Source: Alviniconcha marisindica (taxonomy: Eukaryota; Mollusca; Gastropoda; Provannidae). From it: 64,000 nucleotides of DNA. Location: positions 1,906,001-1,970,000 of the forward strand of contig JABMCL010002073.1 in the NCBI GenBank assembly GCA_018857735.1, written 5' to 3'. Below are positions 22,262 through 64,000 of the stretch, in pieces (position 1 is the stretch's first letter; every line of letters begins with the position of its first letter). The notes below the pieces were generated by a model. That model saw nothing but the letters and a program-made list of their open reading frames with translations, did no database searches and was not told where the DNA came from. The translations under genes and the position numbers were made by a program.

Positions 22262-24300
22262 GTGCAGTTCATTTTCTCACTGACCAGATTGTGTCATTTT
22301 CATCTCTACAGTCTGCTGAAAGTCATGATGCCCAAAGCTGATCAAAGGAAATGCACTTGGATTTGTTGCCTTCTTTTCAAATTGTCAAACTCATTTTTAG
22401 TATGGCAATGGACAGAACTAAACCTTACTGCATTGGACTAAATGTAACTGATCAAGGTCATATTGTCGTTGTGTTGATAGTCAGAAAGTTACTGGTAGAG
22501 CACAAAGCCATACGGACTTCATATTGAGAGTGAATGGTGCAAGGCCTGATTGGTGTTTCAGTGAGTGAATTTTGCAACAAGCCATTTATAGCAAGTAAAA
22601 TATCCAACAACTTCCTAACACACTGTTTCTTTTTTCTCACAAATTGTATAGGAGGCATGACTGATGTAGCATGTGATGAGACTGCGTGTAGCTTATCACA
22701 GATTATGTAGCATGACTGCATTCATGTTGGATCATATGTTTGTACATTCTTTGTTAACAGTATGGCACTAGAATATTTTGAAGATTAAGTTTTTGTTGTG
22801 GTTTTTTACTTGCATGGAAAAATTGTACGATTCTATGTAATGATGAATGGCTGGCTGTGTCAGAAGTTTATAAATGGTTGCTGTTTGCTAAAAGACTGAA
22901 GTGAAAGCAAGAAATTCATGAATACTTTGCATGCTAATAACCTTGAGATTTACACCTTCATATTAGTTTGAAGGATGTAGAAACTTTGCCTGCCATGAGG
23001 CTTGAGCATTTATTTTTCTGCTCCTTGCAGGCTTGTTGATGTGTGTGTCAAGTGTGAAACCAAAAGTGAGTGAGGTGTTCACTGTTAACAGTGTGTTTGA
23101 TTTGTAGTTTATTTCACATTTTGTTTTGATGCACTGTTAAATGTTTCAGTCAATCACTTTAATTACCTCTCTCTCTTGCCGTCTCTGTTGTTTGAAAGAA
23201 TTTAAATTGACCTGGAGAAAATAAGCTATAGTGAAGGAAGTGCTACTCCCTTCATAATGATCCAGTTGGGTGTATCAGTCTTTCCTGGAGGCTAAACAGG
23301 AGAGGGGTTATCCTGGCGAGACCATTATTATGTAGGTTGCCTAGGTCAGACACATTGTTTGGAAGAAGAGATTGATCGAGCAGATATGTACTTTCGTGTT
23401 AGGCACACACACTGACGTGTGCACAGAGAGCAAAAAATCATGCTTAAGCCTTGTGGTCAGCACATGTCTGCATTCATGCTAAGAAAGTGCGCAAAGGTCA
23501 TGTTTGCAACTGTCCATGCCCCCGTTTCAGTGACTTGCACTTGATATTACAGGCTGAGGGGTGTGGAAAAGGAGGTTGTTTGCTTATTGGTTATCAGATC
23601 TTGTCTACATTGGCAAGATCACGCACAAACTATGCAGTGAGTGTCAAGTTATTCTTACGTAGAGGTGAAATATTTGCAATGGTGATGCCTCCATTGAGCT
23701 GTCCACCATCATGGTTTCTGTATCCCCCTCCTCCCAAATACTGGGCCAGACTCGCACAGTGGAACGTTGGGGCCCTACAAATTTTGTACACGTGTGTATA
23801 TAGGGTTGCTTTGGTCCATTTTGTTAAAATGTCCTTAAATCCTTGACTGTCGTTTTCTGGGGTTTTTTTTATATGTTCTTGTACCTGCACTTTGGTGCAC
23901 ATTTGTTACATGCTATTGCTCATGATAATAAACCTAGAAAGAAAGAAAACGTGTTTGGAAACAACTCTTAATTGAGTTGTAAGGGATCCATGTACATGCT
24001 TCTTCTTTTCTCCTTGCCATAACAACTCGTTGGCATTTTCTTCATTGCTGAAGTACTTTGTTGTAATGAAGGCTTTATTTAACCAAATTTTTATGTGAAT
24101 CATCTGAGTGGTCTGTTCTTGTGTACATGTCTATAGTTAGATTTTAGTGAAGTGGTAATGAGACCAGTGTAAATATATGTATTTTTTGTAAGAGGGTGAA
24201 CATGTAGATTATGTGTTCTACACTATTATTAACCACTGCATTTAATTTTTGTGCTATTTGGAAGAGTTGAACGGGAAATAAATATTTTTCTCTGAGAGTG
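22262..24300 (+). other. Probable MCM4 3' UTR and flank
   Basis: No coding exon follows the TAA at 22259-22261. Candidate poly(A) signals AATAAA occur at 23927-23932 and 24277-24282. The stretch just before the first of these (TGCTCATGATAATAAA, then GAAAGAAAG) has the look of a LINE 3' tail, so the true cleavage site is not settled. Confidence 0.5.
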
Positions 24301-25879
24301 CAGCTTGTTGTTTGTTTACGGATCTTGATTTTTCTTTGGTTTTGAGTCCAATCCACAGTCTCCATTGCACTGATGAGATGCTGTGTTTTTGTTTAATCTA
24401 TGTGTGTAGTGCTGATGTTCTTTGGGAGAGCTCTTGTGCCAGAGAAAGGGCACAGGATGTTCTGGGAGTCCTTCAGCCTGGTGTTGCCCTGCCTACAACC
24501 CAACATGCATAGGGTTCTTACAGGTGCTTACAACTACTTGCAAATTTAATTTGCCAAGGCCTTGTAAGTCCTTATATTTGCATCACAATCCTTACAAGTC
24601 TAGCTAATACTAAAAACACACATAGCTAATTATAAACATCTAATTTTTCCAAGTCGGTTGCCAACACTGGATGATTCCACACATTTACTGAATTTCAAAA
24701 TCGTTCTGACATAGTTGAGATGATGTCTGAAGCAGAGGATGCTTTTCTCCATGTTCATTTAGATCACGTGCAGCCAAAATCATGGTCGTGAGATTATGCA
24801 ATGACTTCTGCGTCAGCCATTTTGATTTCCAAATCAAACTGCAAAAACCTGAGCTAATGGTGAAGATGCCGGGAAAATGTTCATTCCAAGACTGCTGCCT
24901 AAAGGACAGTGCAAACCAGGTGTGGGTTCTAAAAGAGGAACTGGACAAACACTACACTTGATGTGCAGCATGCAAAACTCTGCTCATTTTTTGTGTGTTC
25001 CTTAATATTGTCATGCCAGATGGACCTTGCAAAACCTAATATTGGTCCTTACAGGTCCTTACTTGGCTCTAGTCCAAGTCCTTGGGAACCATGCAGCCTG
25101 ACCGCCAGTGCTTGCAAATATTCACCCCAACAGCTCCAAGGTACCTGAGTCCACTTGGGGTGGTTTCCTCTAGAGTCGATGTGGTTTATGGTTACATTCT
25201 ACTGAACACAACCAGTGGTCTCCAGATACATGCAGAGAAGCTGCCTCTTTAAAGAATTGCCACTTGTCATGTGGGGAAAATGCAGCTGCGTGTGTATGAA
25301 GGATTTCAGAGGAAAGAACAAAAGCATACTCGTGTATGCAAAACATGGAATATATAATATTGTAGCTTGGCCTTGCATGCTTATCGCAAGAGTAAAGTAG
25401 TCTAAATTGCCAGTAGAATACATGGACCAGTTCAGCTGGCTACATGGACCTAGAACCGATTGAAACAAAGGTAGCCTCAACAGTTCTTGCAGCCATCCTA
25501 AAGCAATGATCTTTCTGACAAGATCAACATTTGGATGTGATCTGTTCCTAATCAAAATGGAACCAGCATGTATATTGCCACAGAAAAAGCATCTATTTTC
25601 CCTCCAGAGCCGGTGTTGCAGTGGAGTTCACAATGAGCTGGCTGTGTAATGCTTAGAATAAATCAGACAGTGAGCTGCACAACGAGCAAACAGTTGCAAT
25701 GGAAAGTGCACTTGATTTTACCTTGATTTCAAAAGTTGGCACCGACTGGGTTTTTTTAAAGGTGAGGATGGAATGTGCAGCCTACAACCACTCAGAGCAG
25801 CCTATGGCCTTGCACAGAAAAACGAGGCGAACAATAACAAAACCAGCTGCAATTCCATTGTTTTTTACATTTGGTATTC

Positions 25880-26250
25880 ACACTTGGTTGTGCTTGGTGA
25901 ATTTCATTTTATGTTCTCATGTATAGCGGTGCTTGATGAATCTTGTTTGCTGTCCGTATGTCTGGCTGGGCTGGGTGAATATTGCTTGATGTTCACATGA
26001 ATGATGGTGCATCAGGCAGCTTGGTAAAACTTGTTTGATGTTCACATGAATGATCATTGATGGTGCATCAGGCAGCTTGGTAAAACCTGTTTGATGTTCA
26101 CATGAATGATCATTGATGGTGCATCAGGCAGCTTGGTAAAACCTGTTTGATGTTCACATGAATGATGGTGCATCAGGCAGCTTGGTAAAACCTGTTTGAT
26201 GTTCACATGCATAGTGGTGCTTGGCGACTCGCTTGATCTTCACGTGCATG
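25880..26250. repeat. Minisatellite, 49-59 bp units
   Basis: At least four close copies carry GGTGCATCAGGCAGCTTGG, then GTTTGATGTTCACATGAATG. Two have a 10-bp insertion, ATCATTGATG. More degenerate copies precede and follow. Confidence 0.85.
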
Positions 26251-26919
26251 TGCCTGAGCTTTGTAAATCTTGTGCTTAAACGCTCAGGAGCCATGTCTTT
26301 GACAACATCAAGATCATATTACAAATAATCTTTGCCAGCCTTTATTCAATCTGTTTTTAAATTGTAAAAACACATATACACAGATTTGACATTCGGTAGG
26401 TTTTTTTGTTTTATTTTTAGTCCAAAATTGTACATATTAATATATATATATTTTTCTTAAAAGAGGTTAAAACACATGTATCACACATAATCAAATTCCA
26501 TTATTTGTCTCTAATAATTCATTCTGAAGGTGGGAAGAACCGTGTCAATGAACAAGAAATGATGTGCAATGGAATCCTCTTAAAACGAATGCCATGAGAT
26601 GAAATCTGCTAAGGACAAAAATCTGCTATGGACAGAAGGTATTCCATTAAAATAAAATCCTGATAAGGTGAAAACACTCCATTAAGATGAAATCCTGCTA
26701 AAGACAATGTGATTCAAATACAGCAGAACTCCTGATGAGAGACCACCTCTTAAGTTTAAGGATCACTTTTTGTAAATCCTTCCTTCAAATTTCCATGCAC
26801 ATAAACCCCTTGCCTAGGACTACCCCTCTTTTAAACTCCCTTCTGCTTGATTTTTAGGGTGGTCTTGCAGGTTCCATTATACCCCCTTTGCACCCATTTC
26901 TTGTCGCTTTGTTCTCAAA

Positions 26920-27012
26920 AGGAGACATGGGAATTGTCAGGCAACTATGGTGGAATATCAGGCAACTGTATGGTGGAATACTGCAAATGAACTGACAATT
27001 CCCATGTCTCCT
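26920..27012. repeat. Inverted repeat, 21-bp perfect arms
   Basis: The arm 26920-26940 (AGGAGACATGGGAATTGTCA plus G) is repeated in reverse complement at 26992-27012. The 51-nt loop contains two partial repeats of CAGGCAACT. Confidence 0.85.
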
Positions 27013-30000
27013 ATCTTCCACTAGGTAAGCACTTGATCTCACTTTAAAAAAATGAACTGACAGAATAGTAATGACTTCGGATGAAAATTCATCAGCCTGT
27101 GCTCTGTAACTGTTGTAAAAATAGCCAAATGTCATGAATTTTTTTTTTACTCGCATGGTACACAATAACCCAAATGTCATGATTTTTTTTTGTTACTCAC
27201 ATGGCACACAGTAACCCTTGACCTGCCTTTTACTCATTTGAGTGACAAAAAAAAAAAAAAATCCCCCACCCCCACTTTCTTTGTTTAGTTTCAAGGAGAA
27301 TGTCTTGCTCACCTCACCCTCACTTTTAGATTGTTTCAGCTGTGTTCATGAGAGACGGTTCCCATGCCTGCAAAAGATGAAGCTCTGTTAGAAAAGAGGA
27401 ACCCTGATGGTCCAATCCGCTCTGTCACTACACTTTGTTGTGACAGAAGAGCTACGCTCTTCCAAAATGAGCTATGGAATAAACACCTAACAAGGAAAAA
27501 GGAAGAAGAATTGTTCAAACAAAAATCCCTGTATCATTGGAATAAAGGCATTGCATATTTTAACAACTCCAGCTGTCTGAAAGAACAGCAGTTCGGTTTC
27601 ACACAGCATGACATGACACATTGTGTGAATAGAAAGTGGATATTTTAACATCAGGAAATAAAGGATCAATTTTCAGCTGCATGAGTAAAACTAATGTTTC
27701 ACCAATATGTGCTCGGTGACTGTATAGCAATTCTGGTTAACATCCCTTTATGCTAGAAGAGGCCCATCTAATGTTTGAGTTGCTGCATGGCACAAAGTGC
27801 AGTTTGTTGCCAATCACAGTAAAATACGTTGTCATAGGCGCACACAAAAGTGAGAGGGCAAGTGAACTTGTGACACTAGCAATGTACATTTTATTCACCA
27901 CAATATTCACATTCTTATCATAATGGATCTTTTTCACATAATTATTTCATTCTCCTCATTATCTCTCAGACTGTTTCAGGTATTTTCTCTACTCATTTAA
28001 AAGACACCACCACCACATTCCCCCCCCCCCCCAAAAAAAAAGAAGAGGTCCTTAAAAAGAAAGAAGCACCATCATGCAATGCTGGCCTGAAAAAGGTAAA
28101 CCTGGTGGCAACCTGAATGGTTAAGATTTTATAATAATTATTGGTTTATTGTATTTTGCCTCTTTTTTTTCTTTTTCTTTTTTGGTCAAATTTTGATTGA
28201 TATGGATGTGGGACAGCGGGGGCGGTAGCTAATACTGAATGGAATGTGTATCAGGACATGCTCGGACAACGTTTTACTGGACAGATCCTTTCCGGGCACA
28301 TTTTCCATTGCACATCACAGTCAGCCACTTGCAGTGCAAACTCCTACGTTTCACTGGGCAGCTCCTGGGACATACCTTTCAATTCACAGCACAATGGGGC
28401 ATTTGTAAGTAGTGTGTGTGTAGATATAGATATATATATATATATTTATGCATAAAGCTTTAGTGGGCCACTCCTTTAGGGGCATATTTTGCATTCCACA
28501 TAACAACCAGGCATTTGTATAAAGTTTTACTAGTTATGGGTCACATGTTGAATTCCATATATTACAATCGGTCATTTGTTGTACACTACAGTCTGTACAA
28601 TGTGCACATTTTAAAATCCCCCGAACATACACTACTAATGAGACAGTGTGATTTCACTTTACCCTTTCCCAATTCTGTTGGGAAGGGAGGAAGCATAAAA
28701 TCAACAGACAACACCTGAAAAAATAAACTGGAAATGTGATGGATCTTGCATCATTGCATAGATAGACTTTACCCAATACCTGTACTTGAAAAAGTGCCCA
28801 TCTGATGCACAGAATTTATCTGTTTCAACATTTCCACAGCTCTGCCTGAAAATAAAACAACAGGCAGCACAAGACTGAAAATGGGTGTTAAAAATGATTC
28901 CAAAGCGCTTTTGATTCTCACAAACATGTAACCTATACACAGGTAAGAAACTTCACTGGTTAAGTTGCATCAGTAAATCAACCACCCTGACTGACAAATG
29001 AGGTACAGTGGGTTCTGCAGCAAGCCGTCCCAAGAGTCAAGCTGGGCATCTCAAGAGAGATGACAACAAGTTTAGTGTAAAACAACTGTCTGGAAAATAT
29101 CAATGCAAGTTTTTGATCCAGATTTATTTCTACACAGCAAAACAGTGTAGGTAATCCAACTTCTGTTTTATGAAATGGACTAAACCTTGCAACTTTGACT
29201 TAACTCCTGGCATGAAAACAGATGCACTGTACTCGCAACTTTTTCACATGCCATGTTTGTCCTTGGTTGAGTGAGTTTAGCAGTAATGTACTGAGTTGCA
29301 TGCTTTCTCACTGGGCTATTCAACCAAACGAGAAGACTCATTCAACCCATTGTTCATGGCAAAATAAACAAAAACTTTCGTAACTGTCTGGCACAAGATG
29401 GACACCATGCCTGGTGGAAAACTGTTCTGGCCAAACAGATTGTTTTTTTTTTATTGCTAAGCTGTGCAAAATGGACATTAATTTCCATAGCTTTTTTTTT
29501 TTTTTTTGCACCAAAATCAGTCGCTGCTCTGTATGGCACACTTTTCCCCCCATAAAACACATAAATACCCTTGAACCGAAAGACAATATACTGGTAAAGT
29601 TTGTTTATAAAACAATAATAAAAAGGAAGTCACAGACAGGTATTTAAAAAAGATGATTATCTGCATAAAAGGCAAGGGAATGCTTAATAACAGGTCATTA
29701 ACATAATTCATACCATTTCACAACAGAGAGATTGAAACATCTGTAGATATGTTACCACAAAAAAAGTGGCTTCGAATCTTTCGGAGGGGTAATGGTGGAG
29801 ATCAAAAAGAGCAAGAGTATAATATATACAATGGGACAAATGGGAATAAAAGACGGAATCCCTCTGCAATTACAAAGTTAAGCAAACTGCCCCTCTGTAA
29901 TACCAGAGCCTCAAACCAAAAAGCACAAATGCTCAGCCCACTCACATTATAAACTGGAAAGTATTGTTGCATTATTTTTCAAACCTGGGAAATACAACTT

Positions 30001-30940
30001 TCATCATTTTCCAAAACTGGAAAGTGTAAATTCATAATTTTTTCAAACCTGCAAACTACAAACTTTCCAGTATTTAGATCAGAACTTAATGCAAACAATA
30101 GAAATATCAGTTTGATCTTTTTCCCCATGCTGTAACCTTGAAATAAGGTAGGCATGAGTGGGTAAAACTCGATGGAAATTTGCAAGACACTGACAGAAAC
30201 TGAAAAATGTCTGTAAGTAAGGTTTTTTTTTGGTGACACAATTGCCATTTAGGCTAAGACTGATCATTACACCAACTGGCAATTTTTATAGAAGTAAAAG
30301 AAGAATGCACAACTCACTATCTAACCTACATAAATCATTCTTCACATGAAATTGTATAGTCCAATAATTACCACATTCACCATATACCTTCACACTCATT
30401 GTATTATGTAATGACATTTTTATCAGTCCATGACAGCAATGTTTGTCCATGCTTGGACAATTATATACATTCAGACACAAACCAGCAATCCATAAAACTG
30501 TCTACATGCACACACAGGCTCAAGTTTTCATCTGACCGGCAGTCAGTGCAACACGATACATTCTGATCCTTACGTATCCAACATTTCTTTTTTCCAATTT
30601 TCTTTTTCACCTTTAAAAACTTTTTTTAACCTAAAATTGTCTTTATTTTTCTCCCTTCTTTCATGCATTCACTTTCTGCAAGAACACGTATACCTAGAAA
30701 TCTTTCGTTGCATGTCACTTGGCACAAAACATGTACAGTCTCTCACTTTTTGCACACACACATTCACATTAAAATAAAAGCCTGGTAAGTATCAACTCGG
30801 GCACAAGTGAATGACACAAAAGATCAGTCACTGTCTCTAGCATCAAAGAGATGGATGTGTATCCAAGAACAGTGATTAAAACTTGTTAGAATTCCATGGT
30901 GACCAAGATGACAATTGCTGCAGAGTCGCCAAGGAAACGA

Positions 30941-59307
<28,367 letters not shown>

Positions 59308-59578
59308 CTGCAGCCAGACAGAAAACAAAGAAGAAAAAGATCAGTGTATCGGTCAATGACAGGAACGAACACGTCAACGAACAAAAAACCTCATTTAGTC
59401 AGTAACAGTATCAGCACCCGGAATATTTCAACAACCATCCAATTCAGGGCTTTGTATCTTATTATGCCCCCCAATCCCCCCAACCCCCGGGGCTCAGTGA
59501 AATGAATACAGAGCATCAGAAAAATAAACCTCCCCATCCCTCCTTCAATCTTTGTGCTCCCTTTCCCTGACAAATTAA

Positions 59579-59580
<2 letters not shown>

Positions 59581-59660
<80 letters not shown>

Positions 59661-59721
59661 GCACGCACGCACGCACGCACGCACACACACCCGCACGCAC
59701 GCGCGCACACACATACACACA
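59581..59721. repeat. (CA)n-(GCAC)n microsatellite
   Basis: A pure CA run of about 75 bp passes into GCAC repeats and back to CA. The frame that crosses it on the minus strand is an artefact. Confidence 0.95.
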
Positions 59722-60586
59722 GAAGTATAGCCTACCGTTTTCGTTGTTGTTTGTGATTGGCGACCAGTAATCTCCCTCCCCTCACCTCCGTCTCCTCCCA
59801 TCTTCTGTGTCCGTTCCCCCCCCCCTCGCTTCCTCCCCCTTGTCAAGCGACCTCCCTCTGAGCAAGCAGACCTCGCCGTCATCGCAAGATCTTGTGAGAC
59901 AGACGATACAACGTGGGCAACTACAGAGTCGAATAACAAACTGGAGGGTGGAGAGAGAGAGAAGGGTGGGGGCGAGAGAAAGGACCCCCCCACCCACCCA
60001 CCCCATCAAAAAGCACCACTGCATTCCTTTGCTGTGACAACAATCTAAGTGGGCGAGATTATCGCCAGGTCTGATAACGTTAACTATCAAACAGGTATTC
60101 GGGAGGTGTCTAAGGTGACCTTGATGCTAGCACCTTCAACACACTCCACACATTCCAGCGCCAGTAAGTGAAACAGGATAAGCAGAGAATTTGCATTTAT
60201 CACCGTTTATTTGTCTGTCTGTCGCTTGAAAAGGTGCTGTACTCTAAACGTGTGCGCTTTTAGTGTTGTGCTATTAGAATCAGCGTGCGTGCGTGCGTGC
60301 AGTATTGCATGCAAACAAAGTTTACAAAGGCAGTTGACGCAGCTTAAGCAATGGTATCCCGGTGCATAAGATACGCTTGGATTAAACAAGTGGGTCAAAA
60401 GGAAACATGGTCGGTCATTAGTATGTAACCAAGATGTGATTAAACTCACTTTGAAGTCATGCGGCCCAGAGCAGCAACTTCAACAGTTTGTCACTGATAG
60501 TGTGAATCTTTGACTTGAGCTTGGCTCTCTTGCTGACATAGCACACACATTATAGATAATTAAAACGGCCTTTCTACAGAAACCAG

Positions 60587-60980
<394 letters not shown>

Positions 60981-61761
60981 CCTTTACAATTATTTGTAAT
61001 GTGAGCAGTAGAAAATTTGCTTCACCGGCCAAGCAGATAATCCGGACTTCAGAAGCACCCGGGTACAGAATAAGCAACGTGGGGCAACGGTGAACACAAG
61101 CGGTTCAACCTCTGCTGCTTGTCATGTGTACTGAAACTGTTACATCTTAGACAAAAGACAGTTTGTTCTTCACATCGGTGTTTCATCGTTCGATATCCCC
61201 TCGTTATCACGGCTGTGTTTGCGGCAACTGGTCTCGCTACCTCCACAAGCGAGCGAAGTTCAGTCTACAACAGATACGAAGACTGCCATCACTGACCAGT
61301 AAAATTATATCTCAGTATACAAAGCAAGAAAAGATCGTTCAATCGACTGTCCTCACCTTTTTTCAGCGTTGCTGATCGTTCATCCAGTAACGCCCCCCCC
61401 CCCCCAACCCCCTTCCCCAAGCTCCACCCTGTGAGATCGCAGGCCGCCAAGTCAATAGTCTACCGAAAGACGCGGGAACAGGATCGGCTCCACAAGTGAA
61501 GAAATCAGAAACATGCAGTTAAGCAAGCGTTTCTTGCAGTGTCGATGTCGTGTCCTCTGGTGGGTGGGGGGGCGGGGTGGAAGGGTGGTGGTGGTGGTGG
61601 CCTTTGGGGGTGGTGGTGGTGGTGGTTTCGGGGGGGGGGGATGGTTAGCCGGGGGAAGAGGGGAGAGGCGGAGGGCTTGAAAATATGATTCCAGCGACAC
61701 TTGCAACTGACTGCTGTCCTCGCTGAACGACGCCGATATTAATAATAACGCCTACAACAGT

Positions 61762-61853
61762 CTGGTCAGTTTAGGAAGAGACTTGCCACCTCGGTGTTTT
61801 GCTCGCACTGGTCAGTTTAGGAAGAGACTTGCCACCTCGGTGTTTTGCTCGCA
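61762..61853. repeat. Exact 46-bp tandem duplication
   Basis: Copies at 61762-61807 and 61808-61853 are identical, beginning CTGGTCAGTTTAGGAAGAG and ending GTTTTGCTCGCA. Confidence 0.95.
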
Positions 61854-62109
61854 ACCATCAGTCGATGCGCTGTCAGATTCAGGGTTTGTTAGCATCACAC
61901 TTCGGACATGCTCGCTAACACACGCATGATTTGCAATGAAACTGTACAGGCTTTCAGTGAAGACTTCTAAAAACCCTTCATGTATATAGTTAACCTTCTT
62001 ATATACATTGTCGGCAACTGTCTATGTAGGCCTACTCGTAAATATGATACACGGTTTTGCAAAGTACATTTACATACGCTGTGAATGCACAAATACGTGT
62101 GATTCGATT

Positions 62110-62175
62110 TTATTCTTCGCCCTGATATAACCGTAATGGTTGACTGGGCGTAAAACACCAAGTTACTTACTCGAT
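62110..62175 (+). repeat. SINE-like 3' tail
   Basis: CCTGATATAACCGTAATGG, then GACTGGGCGTAAAACACC and AAGTTACTTACT. This is the tail form seen in many invertebrate SINEs and like those at 11361 and 49371. Confidence 0.55.
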
Positions 62176-62498
62176 TTTATTTCATTTAAAGATCACCACT
62201 AGGTGCCACTTTAATAAACTTCCATACATCTTCCACGCTTTACAGGGGGGAAATCGAGGTTTCCATATTTTCCCCTAGACACCACTGGGGAAAATCGAGC
62301 TTTGCACACTTTTTCCTCAAACTCTGCTGGAGAAATTCGGGGTTTCCTTTTTTTTCCCCGGTCTGGAAAAGGTTTATCTAAAACTCCGTATATATATATT
62401 TTTTTCCCTTCTCTTTCTGCCCGTATATCTGTACAGCCTTGTTGAGACCTTCAAAACGGTGCAATTGATGAACCCTGTAGAATTCAGTATAGCCGCAG

Positions 62499-62514
62499 GA
62501 GAGAGAGAGAGACA

Positions 62515-62550
<36 letters not shown>

Positions 62551-62651
62551 CACAGAGAGACACAGAGAGGGACAGAGACAGAGAGACAGACAGACGGACA
62601 GACAGAGACAGAGACAGACAGACAAACAGACAGACAGTGAGACAGACAGAG
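62499..62651. repeat. (GA)n/(GACA)n array
   Basis: This is a second compound array of the same type as 60587-60980. Confidence 0.95.
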
Positions 62652-62993
62652 AAGGCTACACTTCTGGTGCACAATTCTGGACATTGTAGCCTACAGTCTA
62701 AATAAACACAACGTTAACCATTTACAACTGATGAAGATATTTCTCCTCTTTCTGGATATTTCTCCTCTTTCTGGACATCACCCCTCCCCCCCCACCCCCC
62801 CACCCCCCCACCCCCCATCGAAACACACACACACACACAAATCACCAACCAAGAATTCTTAAGACAATGCTCTCAACGAAGGAGTCTGGAGATGCTTATG
62901 TCTCACATCAGTTAAATCTGCACATTGCAATAAAACATGTTCCATACTAAGTATTTCATTTACGGGTATTGCACCCAGTCGAAGGCGAGTCAT

Positions 62994-62996
<3 letters not shown>

Positions 62997-63025
<29 letters not shown>

Positions 63026-63045
63026 GCGGAGGGGGAGGGGGGAGT
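62997..63045. repeat. 30-nt G run and G-rich continuation
   Basis: An uninterrupted run of 30 G (62997-63026) is followed by CGGAGGGGGAGGGGGGAG. Run lengths this long are often unreliable in assemblies. Confidence 0.9.
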
Positions 63046-63499
63046 CATCTGCTGTGAACAAAAAAGGAGCGAGGCAGACACAAATGACCAATATATTATA
63101 TGTCTGTCGTCGGGCAGGAACTTTTTTCTTCTCCTTTCTGACCGACAGGATGGAAGATATTTACTTAGTTTTGACGTGATGTCTTTTCTTTCTTTCTTTC
63201 TTTCTTTTCTTCAGAATATCCATCCCACTCACGTTGCTGGATTTCCATGATATTGTTGTTCGTACTGGGTTTCAGATAAGAAAAGGGAATGAGTTCATCT
63301 AAGATATCGCTATCGAAGGCAACGCAGACAGCTGAATTGGCACGGGACCCAGACAAAAATAATCTCTTTCCCATCTCGGATTAACTCCAAAATGCAGCTC
63401 ATGAATCTGTTATCAAAACGGGGCGGTCATACTTCATCTTCTATACAGCCTATAGCTTGAAGAGAAGAAAGCGAATCAGACCGAAACAGACCGACAGAC

Positions 63500-63548
63500 A
63501 GACCCCCCCCCACACACACACAACCGCACATACACACAACACACACAC

Positions 63549-63632
<84 letters not shown>
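63500..63632. repeat. (CA)n microsatellite
   Basis: C run followed by CA repeats to 63632, just before the retrotransposon fragment. Confidence 0.95.
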
Positions 63633-63633
<1 letters not shown>

Positions 63634-63666
63634 CACCTGCAAAGGTATTTCGTTCTGTATTTTTTT

Positions 63667-64000
63667 TACAGCAATACCAACTGCCTCTCTCTGGCAGCCT
63701 GGGACGGCTGTAGTAGTATCTTATTAAACAAACCGAACTCTCTTCGTAGAAACGCTGTAAAACTAATGATGTGCTCTTCTTCTTTAACAGCTGATACAAA
63801 GCTGCGGTATTTGAGACAACTCCCGCTCAAAGAAAAGCTTATGTTCAACAAGGCAGTGTTAGTATTCAAAGCATGCACAAATCTTGCGCCTTCGTATCTT
63901 GAACATCTTTGTATCTGTTCCAGCACTCGCGCCCCATCTCGATTCATAACTCTGCCCAAACCTAGAACAGATCTTTTTAAAACTAGCTTCCCATTTTCAG
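63667..64000 (+). mobile_element. Non-LTR retrotransposon, reverse transcriptase C-terminal part
   Basis: One frame is open for 111 codons from 63667 and runs off the window edge without a stop. It reads LSLAAWDGCSS, then LNKPNSLRRNAVKL, LPLKEKLMFNKAVLVFKAC, NLAPSYLEHLC and LPKPRTDLFKTSFPFS. This order of a thumb-region W-G, an R-A-K-L stretch, a MF-KAV--FK-C--LAPSYL block and a TDLFKTSFPFS block is typical of LINE-type (jockey/CR1-like) polymerases. It seems 5'-truncated at the CA microsatellite. No start codon is expected. Confidence 0.8.

Larger units (their letters stand above)
24301..30940. other. Convergent intergenic region, no gene seen
   Basis: This separates the 3' ends of MCM4 and CLCN7. 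It holds a minisatellite (25880-26250), an inverted repeat (26920-27012), a duplicated block near 27121-27205, degenerate repeats of about 85 bp near 28250-28580, and AT-rich sequence. On the minus strand, TTTATT at 30642-30647 is a possible CLCN7 poly(A) signal. None of the open frames shows a domain. Confidence 0.6.

Noticed and set aside
23451..23846. 131-codon frame downstream of MCM4
   Set aside because: No domain, and it overlaps what looks like a retrotransposon tail ending in ATAATAAA.
59786..59940. Possible upstream CLCN7 exon on the minus strand with a CTCCAG acceptor and GAG/GTGAGG donor
   Set aside because: The open frame (MTARSACSEGG...) leaves one base over and does not join in phase with the exon at 59233-59307. 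The frame that would join has a TGA and no Met. It may be non-coding 5' sequence or chance.

Overview
This is animal nuclear DNA: intron-rich, AT-leaning, and full of microsatellites, minisatellites and old transposon copies. The tRNA-derived SINE, the TTACTTACT-tailed repeats and the style of the proteins point to a marine lophotrochozoan, most likely a mollusc. That taxon is inferred from character, not from a database match. Almost all real coding sequence lies in short exons, so the genes below were rebuilt by joining exons whose reading phase and splice sites agree.

Three genes account for the coding sequence. (1) 1443-9180, minus strand: MCAT, the mitochondrial malonyl-CoA:ACP transacylase, 4 exons, 465 codons, complete. 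(2) 9.65-22.26 kb and beyond, plus strand: MCM4, a replicative helicase subunit, 17 coding exons, 912 codons, complete. It is head-to-head with MCAT across about 0.5 kb that carries E2F-type sites. (3) 30.94-59.31 kb, minus strand: a ClC-7-type lysosomal H+/Cl- exchanger (CLCN7), 22 exons including one probable cassette exon, 764 codons seen. Its 3' end is complete, but the start codon exon was not found. MCM4 and CLCN7 converge on a gene-poor 8.7 kb stretch. The genes share no pathway: MCAT serves mitochondrial fatty-acid synthesis, MCM4 serves DNA replication, CLCN7 serves lysosome ion balance.

Mobile DNA includes a 2.1 kb TTAA-flanked element with a broken THAP-domain gene in MCAT intron 3, counting from the MCAT start; a tRNA-derived SINE in an MCM4 intron; several dispersed repeat families; a MITE and a perfect 30-bp hairpin in a CLCN7 intron; and, at the right edge, an open reading frame from the C-terminal part of a non-LTR retrotransposon reverse transcriptase.

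The most unusual theme is that several minisatellites look copied from exon edges. The MCAT stop-codon region is echoed through its 3' flank. An MCM4 3' splice site is echoed upstream of the true one. In CLCN7, one exon with its acceptor is echoed five times, and the end of another exon with its donor is echoed four times in the next intron. Two further CLCN7 minisatellites stop within about 25 nt of a splice acceptor.
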